Shown: positions 57,841 through 64,000 of the stretch, one piece after another
Numbering within the stretch: position 1 is the first letter of the stretch
Layout: each line of letters opens with the position of its first letter
DNA from: Clostridia bacterium
GTDB taxonomy: Bacteria; Bacillota; Clostridia; Christensenellales; Borkfalkiaceae
Direction of reading: 5' to 3'
Assembly (NCBI GenBank): GCA_017507005.1
Contig: JAFWBT010000007.1
Span: 1-64,000 of the forward strand
Length of the DNA stretch: 64,000 nt
The notes under the pieces: model-generated
Told to the model about the DNA's origin: nothing
The model's database searches: none
Seen by the model: the letters and a program-made list of their open reading frames with translations, nothing else
Made by a program: the position numbers and the translations under genes

Positions 57841-58977
57841 ATGGATTTTTTGATTCAATCGTTTTTGGAAACAAGCGCGACCACGTGGCTGAAATATCTC
57901 GTCATGTGGGTTATCGGCGGGGCGTTGATATACCTTGCCATTAAGAAGGAAATGGAGCCGGCATTGTTGCTGCCCATGGGCTTTGGCTGTATCCTCGTCA
58001 ACATACCGTTTACCAACGTTCTCAACGTCGTAAACGCAGACGGAACGACGACGCTGGGTATTATCGACTGGCTGTTCTCGATGTTTATCGAGGCGTCCGA
58101 GGCAATGCCTATCTTGCTGTTTATCGGCATCGGCGCTATGATTGACTTCGGCCCGTTGCTCACCAATCCCAAATTATTTATTTTGGGCGGCGCGGCGCAG
58201 TTTGGTATCTTTTTCACGATACTCTTGTCCGTACTTTGCGGATTCAGCATCAACGACGCGGCGTCTATCGGTATCATCGGCGCGGCAGACGGCCCGACGA
58301 GTATTCTCGTAGCGCAACAGCTCAAGAGTAACTTTTTAGGTCCTATTATGGTCGTGGCGTATTCGTATATGGCGCTCGTGCCTATTATTCAGCCCGTCGT
58401 TATCAAATGCACGACGACGAAAAAGGAACGCGCGATTAAAATGCATTATGCACCCCAGCAGGTATCCAAAGCAACGCGTATTTTGTTCCCCATTATCGTA
58501 ACGCTGATTGCTGGTATTATCGCACCCTCGTCGCTCGCCCTTATCGGGTTCTTGATGTTTGGTAACCTTATTCGCGAATGCGGCGTACTCGGCACAATGA
58601 CGGACACGGCGTCGAACAACCTCGCAAACCTCATTACGCTACTTCTCGGTATCACGATTGCCTCGCAAATGCGCGCAGAAAACTTCTTGAAATGGCAAAC
58701 GGCAATGATTATCGGGCTTGGTTTGTTGGCGTTCATTTTCGATACGTTCGCAGGCATTATGGTAGCGAAAGCAATGAATATTTTCTCCAAAGAAAAGATT
58801 AACCCCATGATCGGCGCGGCGGGTATTTCGGCGTTCCCCATGGCGGCGAGAACGGTGCAAAAAATGGCGATTAAGGAAAACCCGTCCAATCACCTTTTGA
58901 TGCACGCAATCGGTACGAACGTTTCGGGACAAATCGCCTCGGCTATTGTTGGCGGCTTGATTCTCGGTTTGTTATAA
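57841..58977 (+). CDS. oadB: Sodium-pump decarboxylase beta subunit
   Basis: OadB-type proteins couple decarboxylation of oxaloacetate, methylmalonyl-CoA or glutaconyl-CoA to Na+ export. The 378-residue protein has the conserved GIGAMIDFGPLL, GAADGPTSILVA (with the essential Asp in the membrane), NLIRECGV, and GAAGISAFPMAARTVQ motifs. The alpha (carboxyltransferase) and biotin-carrier subunits are not in this window, so the substrate acid cannot be named. An AAGGAG site precedes the ATG. A gamma-like gene follows by 19 bp. Confidence 0.9.
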   Translation: MDFLIQSFLETSATTWLKYLVMWVIGGALIYLAIKKEMEPALLLPMGFGCILVNIPFTNVLNVVNADGTTTLGIIDWLFSMFIEASEAMPILLFIGIGAMIDFGPLLTNPKLFILGGAAQFGIFFTILLSVLCGFSINDAASIGIIGAADGPTSILVAQQLKSNFLGPIMVVAYSYMALVPIIQPVVIKCTTTKKERAIKMHYAPQQVSKATRILFPIIVTLIAGIIAPSSLALIGFLMFGNLIRECGVLGTMTDTASNNLANLITLLLGITIASQMRAENFLKWQTAMIIGLGLLAFIFDTFAGIMVAKAMNIFSKEKINPMIGAAGISAFPMAARTVQKMAIKENPSNHLLMHAIGTNVSGQIASAIVGGLILGLL

Positions 58978-58996
58978 GGTAAGGAGGGATAAGAAT

Positions 58997-59209
58997 ATGT
59001 TGAATACGATATCGTTGCTTATCAGTAAAACGGACGTAAACAAAGCGTTGGAGATTATGTGGAAAGGCTTGGTGGCGATTTTCGTCGTTATCGCGCTGGT
59101 TATTATCGTAACGGTGCTGGTGAATAAACTTTGCCTGTATTTTGAAAAGAAAGCGAAAGAACGCGCGGAGGCAAAAGCCGCCGAAGAAGCAGAAAATTCA
59201 GAGCAATAA
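58997..59209 (+). CDS. Sodium-pump decarboxylase gamma-like small membrane protein
   Basis: This 70-residue protein has one membrane segment (about 26-46, LVAIFVVIALVIIVTVLVNKL) and a short charged cytoplasmic tail of Lys/Glu/Ala. That is the layout of OadG/MmdD gamma subunits, which anchor the alpha subunit to beta. Place right behind the beta gene (AAGGAGG ribosome site) supports it. Small size limits certainty. Confidence 0.72.
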   Translation: MLNTISLLISKTDVNKALEIMWKGLVAIFVVIALVIIVTVLVNKLCLYFEKKAKERAEAKAAEEAENSEQ

Positions 59210-59230
59210 AATAGCGTAAATACAATGAAA

Positions 59231-59266
59231 AACCGACAAGGCAAACGATGCGCCTCGTCGGTTTTT
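59231..59266 (+). terminator. Terminator of the decarboxylase operon
   Basis: CCGACAAGGC pairs with GCCTCGTCGG apart from one bulge, followed by TTTTTTT. Confidence 0.82.
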
Positions 59267-59291
59267 TTGTGTGAAATTTTCGTGATATGAG

Positions 59292-59320
59292 TTGACAGCG
59301 GTTTTTTATAATGCTATAAT
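59292..59320 (+). promoter_or_regulatory. Sigma-A promoter of the lipoprotein gene at 59344
   Basis: TTGACA (59292-59297), 17 bp, TATAAT (59315-59320). Confidence 0.88.
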
Positions 59321-59343
59321 AAAGACGAAGGGAGAGAAACCTT

Positions 59344-60303
59344 ATGAAAAAGTTAGCAAAAATAGCTACGACGCTCGCGGTTGCGTTAGGATTAAGCGCG
59401 TGCGGCGCCGCGCCTCAAAACGGCGAACAAAGCACGGAAAGCGCAGAACAGATTATGCAGATTACCACGGCGCAAGGGTTGGTGAATTATCTATTAGGGT
59501 ATTTTGAGTCGGGTAGAGAGCAGTATATCCTCGATAGAAACGTCGAGTTCACGCAAACTACGCATTTCGACCGTACCTATATGGATATTTACGGCGAACA
59601 AGTGCTGGTGGAGTTCGCGCCGACGACGGATACGTTTAAGAGCAAGGACGGCAGCTATTATTATGAATTTACCGGCTATCTGTTCGGCTCGCATAACGTG
59701 CCTGCGGAATATTATTTTATGGAGACGCAAAAAACAAAGCAGTACGGGCTGCAAGAGGAATTGAAGCGGTACGTTTCGTTTGTTTCCAACGAGGATAGAT
59801 TTCAGCAGTACGGCGTGATAGACGAGACGGTGGAAAAATCAAAACGGGATTATTATTGGGAGTATGAAAACGCCGAGGAGTATGCGGAGCTGCACAAACG
59901 GAATACGTTTGGGATTTTGCATATGTATTTCAATAATCAGATTTTCGCCTTTGCGCTCAATGGGGATTTTTCTGATTTGACGGATGAGAATTACGACTAT
60001 ACACGGATTAAGGAAATAGAGATATCGCAGGTCGGCACGAGGGTAGATTTTTCGTTTACCACGGAAGATTTGGACGGCGCGGCGTACGGTGGCGATTCTG
60101 ACAAGCAGGTGTTTACGGACGTAGTGGGATTCGTAGACGTGGCGAGCTACGAGCTGTATTTTAACACCCATTGGAAAGTGTATAAAGGGGATTTGCTGTG
60201 GAACGAGCGAAAATCCGAATTTTCCGTTACGCCTAACGATGAGGATATTTCTTTTGTTTTGGATAGGGAGTACGAACTGAGCATAGACGCAAAAGAGTGG
60301 TAA
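59344..60303 (+). CDS. Hypothetical lipoprotein
   Basis: This 319-residue lipoprotein has a signal peptide with lipobox LSAC (Cys20). The mature part is rich in Tyr, Phe, Asp and Glu (FTQTTHFDRTYMDIYGEQ, YWEYENAEEYAELHKRN) and looks like a beta-rich extracytoplasmic domain. I recognise no family. GAGAGAAACC precedes the ATG. Base composition is still like the main chromosome, unlike the AT-rich block that follows. Confidence 0.82.
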   Translation: MKKLAKIATTLAVALGLSACGAAPQNGEQSTESAEQIMQITTAQGLVNYLLGYFESGREQYILDRNVEFTQTTHFDRTYMDIYGEQVLVEFAPTTDTFKSKDGSYYYEFTGYLFGSHNVPAEYYFMETQKTKQYGLQEELKRYVSFVSNEDRFQQYGVIDETVEKSKRDYYWEYENAEEYAELHKRNTFGILHMYFNNQIFAFALNGDFSDLTDENYDYTRIKEIEISQVGTRVDFSFTTEDLDGAAYGGDSDKQVFTDVVGFVDVASYELYFNTHWKVYKGDLLWNERKSEFSVTPNDEDISFVLDREYELSIDAKEW

Positions 60304-60375
60304 GTGCATAATAAAAAATTGATTTATTTGATATATCAGAAAAAGTGCTATGAGAAATAAAAAGGAGGGAAGTGG

Positions 60376-60831
60376 ATGAAAAAATGTTCTAGAACATATT
60401 TACTAGTAATTGCTCTATTGTTGTTCGCTACATTTTTTTCTATGTCGCTAACTCCTGTGCATATGGACGACTGTCAACATACAGTTTGTGAACATTGCCA
60501 AGAAATCGTTGCGGTCGAAAATGAAGTAAACGCTATGTTGGAGGGACACGGCGAATGTGGAGAGACCGCTTGTGAAACGTGTGTTTTTATAAGAAAACAA
60601 ATAGAACAATTAGAGGAACTAAAAGTAACGGAACATTCCTGCCACGAGGCTATATGTGACACTTGTGCGCGCATAATATTGCGAATGCGTTTGCAATTAT
60701 TTGTTTGTGCTTTGGCGATATTTGCGTTGGTGTGTGCAACGAAACAAACAACCAGTCTTATTATTAAAGAAAAAACGCCTAGGGATAGAGCGTTTACTTT
60801 GTTTGCTTTAAAAGTAAGGCTAAACGATTGA
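60376..60831 (+). CDS. Cys-rich membrane protein with three CX4CX2C motifs
   Basis: I do not recognise this 151-residue protein. A signal or anchor segment (about 7-26) and a second membrane segment (about 103-121) enclose an 75-residue loop with three evenly spaced motifs: Cys33/38/41, Cys61/66/69 and Cys89/94/97, each CX4CX2C, preceded or followed by His and Glu. The loop probably lies outside and could bind metal or form disulfides. AAAGGAGG precedes the ATG. It is followed by an ABC transporter whose permease has a His-rich loop, suggesting a metal-linked system; this is inference. Confidence 0.75.
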   Translation: MKKCSRTYLLVIALLLFATFFSMSLTPVHMDDCQHTVCEHCQEIVAVENEVNAMLEGHGECGETACETCVFIRKQIEQLEELKVTEHSCHEAICDTCARIILRMRLQLFVCALAIFALVCATKQTTSLIIKEKTPRDRAFTLFALKVRLND

Positions 60832-60992
60832 TAAATTGAATATAGAGTAAAAACATGGTCTTTGAACACAGCCCTTATTCGGGGTATGTGCTTTTTGGCG
60901 TGTTTTTACACAATTGACGGGCATTCTAAGCGTAAAGGGCGAGAAGGCTCGTTTTGTTATTCTTTTTAGTATTAAAATAGGAGAAAAAATTT

Positions 60993-61652
60993 ATGATAGA
61001 AATAAAAAATCTTACAAAACAGTTTCAGAACGAAACAGAAATTGATTATAAGGACATTGTTTTTGAAACAGGGAAATCGTATATGTTGCTTGGGGCTTCG
61101 GGGTGTGGCAAATCCACGCTTTTGAATATGATAGCTGGAATATTGTCCCCAACGCAAGGCGAAATTATCATTGATGGTAAAAACATGTCGCAGAGTAATC
61201 AAAAAGACAGAGATAAATTCCGCATTCAAAATATAGGTTATATTTTCCAGGATTTTAAATTGATTAACGATATGACGGTGTTAGATAATATCAATATTTT
61301 ACGTTTGGAAGGAATAGATACTTCCAACGCAGTGATGTTGTTGAAGGATTTGGGAATAGAAGAAAAGAAAAATAGCAAAGTGAAACATCTTTCAGGTGGG
61401 CAAAAACAACGTGTAGCCATTGCGCGCGCATTAATCAAAAAACCGAAAATTATTCTTGCCGACGAGCCGACAGGCAATTTAAATTTTGCGATTGGGGAGC
61501 AGGTCATAAAGGAATTGGTGAAGATATCGCAAGGAAATACGCTGATAGCCGTTACGCATGATGAACGGTTGTCGAAATATTTTGATGAAGTCATTGATAT
61601 GAATGAAATGACGGGCGGTATGCATGACGTCGTAGAAAAGGAGGTGTTCTAA
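60993..61652 (+). CDS. ABC transporter ATPase, MacB/LolD type
   Basis: This 219-residue ATPase has Walker A GASGCGKST (34-42), signature LSGGQKQRVAIARA (133-146) and Walker B IILADEPTGN (153-162). The short length and LolD-like pattern (ILSPTQGEI, YIFQDFKLI) place it with MacB/LolD/FtsE ATPases that serve FtsX-fold permeases. AGGAG is eight bases before the ATG. Its stop touches the next gene's start (0 bp gap), so permease and ATPase are coupled. The block is AT-rich. Confidence 0.92.
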   Translation: MIEIKNLTKQFQNETEIDYKDIVFETGKSYMLLGASGCGKSTLLNMIAGILSPTQGEIIIDGKNMSQSNQKDRDKFRIQNIGYIFQDFKLINDMTVLDNINILRLEGIDTSNAVMLLKDLGIEEKKNSKVKHLSGGQKQRVAIARALIKKPKIILADEPTGNLNFAIGEQVIKELVKISQGNTLIAVTHDERLSKYFDEVIDMNEMTGGMHDVVEKEVF

Positions 61653-62861
61653 ATGTTACGGTTTGCTTTAAAGAATATGGCGATTAAGAAAATACAAAAT
61701 ATTTTAATCGTATTATCTATTGTTATTTCTGCGGGGATTGCGGTACTTGCCTATAACGTCGCAAATCAAGTTAGCGATGGAATTACCAAAGGTGCTAGCT
61801 ATTATTCTGTGATTATTGGTCCATCGGGAAGCCAAACACAACTCGCTATGAACACAATGTATTTCACGGATGAACCTTTAGGAACTATTCCTTATTCGGT
61901 GGTAACAGATTTAATGCAGGATGGAACGAAGGTAAAATCGGTGGTTCCGTTTGCGATGGCTGATAATTATAACGGCTATAACGTAGTAGGAACAACGACG
62001 GATTTTTTGAAGGAAAAAACGGTGAAAGAAGGTACCATGTACGAGGATAATGAGATTTTGCAGGCGGTTGTTGGACATAACGTAGCAAAATATAACCGTT
62101 TGAAAGTGGGGGATATTATCCATACTGGACATTCGATAAACAGCGCGGAATTACACGCGGAAGGGATTACGGTCGTGGGGATATTGGAAGAAAGCCATTC
62201 TGCATACGATAATATCGTTTTTACACAACTGCGAACGTTATGGCATATGCACGAACATACCGAAGACGACGCCCATGAAACTGAGGAGGGGCATGAACAC
62301 GGTAGCGGCACTGTTTGCGCGGTTTTGGTGAATGCAAAAAATCCTGCCTATGCGATGCAACTTGTCAGTGAATATGATGGAAAAATCATTACGGCGGAAG
62401 ATGGAGATGTGTTTACGTTGCAAGCAATCGAGCCAATGGATATCGTGCGTGACATTTTAAACGAAGCGGACGATACGCAATATATCGTATTTATTTTATG
62501 CGGTGTGATTTTGCTAATGAATATTATGATTATATCGATTATTACGCTGTTGAATATGTATCATTCCGCGAAGGAAATTTCCTTAATGCGTTTGATAGGT
62601 ATTAGTATGAAGAAGATAAATCTATTATATATTATTCAAAACGGGATAATCGGTTTTATTTCCACGTTGTTGGCGTTTGGATTATCAAAAATATGTTTAT
62701 TGCTTATGAATAATTACGTTGCGAGTATGGGCGTGGTGTTGAATATGGGTATGGTCTATCCTATGGAATTCGTCATTTTATTGGCGGTATTTCTAATTAG
62801 CGTTATTCCGACTGCCATTTGGACGTTCTGTATGTCGAGAAAAGACGGGGTTAGGGATTAA
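61653..62861 (+). CDS. FtsX/MacB-fold ABC permease with His-rich loop
   Basis: This 402-residue protein has one N-terminal membrane segment (about 15-37), a 230-residue extracytoplasmic domain, and three C-terminal segments, the FtsX/MacB layout (SLMRLIGISMKKINLLYIIQNG is the coupling helix region). The extracytoplasmic part contains the His-rich string HMHEHTEDDAHETEEGHEHG (198-217), with six histidines and many acids, like zinc-binding loops. MacB-type transporters move lipoproteins, peptides or metals across or from the membrane; here metal handling is plausible. AGGAGGTG precedes the ATG. Confidence 0.85.
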   Translation: MLRFALKNMAIKKIQNILIVLSIVISAGIAVLAYNVANQVSDGITKGASYYSVIIGPSGSQTQLAMNTMYFTDEPLGTIPYSVVTDLMQDGTKVKSVVPFAMADNYNGYNVVGTTTDFLKEKTVKEGTMYEDNEILQAVVGHNVAKYNRLKVGDIIHTGHSINSAELHAEGITVVGILEESHSAYDNIVFTQLRTLWHMHEHTEDDAHETEEGHEHGSGTVCAVLVNAKNPAYAMQLVSEYDGKIITAEDGDVFTLQAIEPMDIVRDILNEADDTQYIVFILCGVILLMNIMIISIITLLNMYHSAKEISLMRLIGISMKKINLLYIIQNGIIGFISTLLAFGLSKICLLLMNNYVASMGVVLNMGMVYPMEFVILLAVFLISVIPTAIWTFCMSRKDGVRD

Positions 62862-62876
62862 AGGAGCGTAGGAAAA

Positions 62877-63884
62877 ATGAAAACTTTATGGACAAAAATA
62901 AAAGAATTTTTTAATAAATGCACATATATGAAATGGCTTACACCCGTCCTCTTGATTGTTATAATTGCAACGGCTTTCGTGTTACCGTCAGCCTGCAAAG
63001 AAAAGACGATTGACGAGAGAAATGCCACTAAATTAAGCTTTAAAGCGGCTGCCGAATACGATTATTTAAAAACGTTGGATGGGGAATTAGTGACCATCAA
63101 CGGCTATATGGCGACAAGTTCACCCGTAGATGGTTCCTTTATGTTTTTGATGAATTTGCCTTATCAAAGTTGTCCGTTTTGCGTGCCGAATACTTCGCAG
63201 TTATCCAACACTATGGAAGTGTATCCTAAAAAAGGGGAAGCTTTCGATTATACAACGCAAGCAATTAAAGTTATTGGAACCTTGGACGTTGCCGATAATA
63301 AAGACGAACCATTTACAGATAAATACGGCTATGAATTTAATTACAAAATAATAGACGCTACGTATGTAATATTAAAATCGGAAGAAATGTCAGCCGACTT
63401 GGCTTTATGGCAGAAAATTGCCGAATCGGATATTATCAGTGAAATTTATCAAATGTATGATTTTGTTAATTTTACTTGTTCTTGGAATGAATATTTTGTA
63501 AATAGCTATATAGACGAAGAAGGGACGGTACATACAGGCTATTATTTGTATGCAAGTGATGCGGAATATTATCTGTTTACGGAAGACGCACAGTGGAATT
63601 TTGGAACAAAGGAAAATTATTTTACGGATATTATACATAAAATCCAAAAAATTGATGAAACGGCTTTTCAAGATCTAGTGGAAAATGTGCAACAGGCAGA
63701 AATGTTAGCGAATAAAGCGATGACGGAACTAAAAAATGGAAATTATACTTATGAAATAAGGTATGTTGAAAAATTCGGGAAGGAAGATCGTATTTATACG
63801 CTAGATATAGGAGAGGAATTATTAGAGGAAATGAATTTATTGTATAGAGGTTTTTCCAATTGGCTAGGGAGTTGGGAAATGTAA
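62877..63884 (+). CDS. Membrane-anchored extracytoplasmic protein with CPFC motif (DUF3299-like)
   Basis: This 335-residue protein has a membrane segment at about 20-38 followed by LPSAC, a poor lipobox. The region GELVTINGYMATSSPVDGSF (69-88) plus NLPYQSCPFCVPNTSQL (93-109) resembles DUF3299 proteins, which have an OB-like fold and a CxxC. In other bacteria DUF3299 genes often sit beside LolD/FtsX-type ABC transporters; here it is 15 bp downstream of the permease. It may work with it, possibly in metal binding. The C-terminal half is not recognised. Confidence 0.7.
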   Translation: MKTLWTKIKEFFNKCTYMKWLTPVLLIVIIATAFVLPSACKEKTIDERNATKLSFKAAAEYDYLKTLDGELVTINGYMATSSPVDGSFMFLMNLPYQSCPFCVPNTSQLSNTMEVYPKKGEAFDYTTQAIKVIGTLDVADNKDEPFTDKYGYEFNYKIIDATYVILKSEEMSADLALWQKIAESDIISEIYQMYDFVNFTCSWNEYFVNSYIDEEGTVHTGYYLYASDAEYYLFTEDAQWNFGTKENYFTDIIHKIQKIDETAFQDLVENVQQAEMLANKAMTELKNGNYTYEIRYVEKFGKEDRIYTLDIGEELLEEMNLLYRGFSNWLGSWEM

Positions 63885-63973
63885 AGAAGTGATAAAAATA
63901 TTTTCTTTCAGTTTTATTTTGGCTCTTTTGTTGGCGCAGAGAAGAGGATTCTCGCCTTTAGCGGCGCGCCCCG

Positions 63974-63999
63974 GTGGACGATTATTAATCGTCCAGTTT
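63974..63999 (+). terminator. Hairpin at the window end
   Basis: GGACGAT / ATCGTCC with loop TATTA is followed by AGTTTG, where the window stops. The sequence GCGGCGCGCCCCGGTGGACG before it is GC-rich and unlike the upstream genes. Confidence 0.4.
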
Positions 64000-64000
64000 G

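Noticed and set aside
62029..62050. ACCATGTACGAGGATAAT in the ABC permease gene, similar to the repeat
   Set aside because: Only the ATGTACGAG part fits; the flank and the GAA end are absent. Similar weak matches at 17811, 22027 and 30049 were also left out.
1..64000. CRISPR arrays, tRNA, rRNA and intact insertion sequences
   Set aside because: No regularly spaced direct repeats, no cloverleaf-type sequence other than tmRNA, and no transposase or integrase frame was recognised on either strand.

Overview
The window looks like the chromosome of an anaerobic, probably gut-living member of the Bacillota (Clostridia-like). Supporting signs are sigma-A promoters with TTGACA/TATAAT boxes and 16-18 bp spacers, strong AGGAGG-type ribosome binding sites, a type III glutamine synthetase, ECF vitamin transporters under riboswitches, a SigB/SigF-type partner-switching operon, sodium-pump decarboxylase subunits and fucose/rhamnose glycosidases. 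A finer placement (for example Christensenellales) would be a guess. No rRNA, tRNA or CRISPR array was recognised.

Layout. 1-5.0 kb: 3' end of secA, prfB, tsaD and a heavy-metal permease. 5.0-6.9 kb: STAS / ATPase / sigma / ATPase regulatory operon. 7-10.4 kb: an acidic hypothetical protein, a PucR-type regulator and an S41 protease. 10.7-14.4 kb (minus): transketolase and a phosphomannomutase-family enzyme. 14.6-18 kb: DegV, a cobalamin riboswitch with a lipoprotein and an ECF S-component, and a PH-domain protein. 18-22.4 kb: HIRAN-like protein, UDP-sugar pyrophosphorylase, DUF4363/DUF421 pair, THF riboswitch with folT. 22.5-33 kb: tightly packed lgt-pncB-lspA-pseudouridine synthase-DUF512-der-plsY-trkA-trkH. 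33-47.4 kb: GH95, fucI and GH78-like sugar genes, interrupted by tmRNA (ssrA), a 2.6 kb AT-rich island at the ssrA 3' end, an acyltransferase, a ZIP transporter and a second phosphohexomutase. 47.4-50.3 kb (minus): nadE and glnN. 50.8-55.5 kb: a repeat-built lipoprotein, a radical-SAM DNA repair pair, and pnuC behind a structured leader. 56-59.2 kb: Na/Pi transporter and decarboxylase beta and gamma subunits. 59.3-64 kb: a lipoprotein, a Cys-rich membrane protein and an AT-rich ABC transporter with a His-rich permease.

Shared themes are NAD supply (pncB, nadE, pnuC), lipoprotein maturation (lgt, lspA) serving several lipoproteins here, vitamin uptake (cobalamin, folate), potassium/phosphate/metal transport, and host-glycan sugars (fucosidase, fucose isomerase, rhamnosidase-like).

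The least explained features are: (1) a dispersed short repeat family, 18 copies in 64 kb, with core GTAYGCGNNGAA and four kinds of 5' flank, found in intergenic gaps, in terminator hairpins, inside a riboswitch and in frame inside two or three genes; (2) a recombinase-free island flanked by a 14 bp duplication of the tmRNA 3' end and carrying a six-repeat zinc-ribbon/Vsr-type nuclease protein; (3) structured leaders in front of pnuC and glnN.
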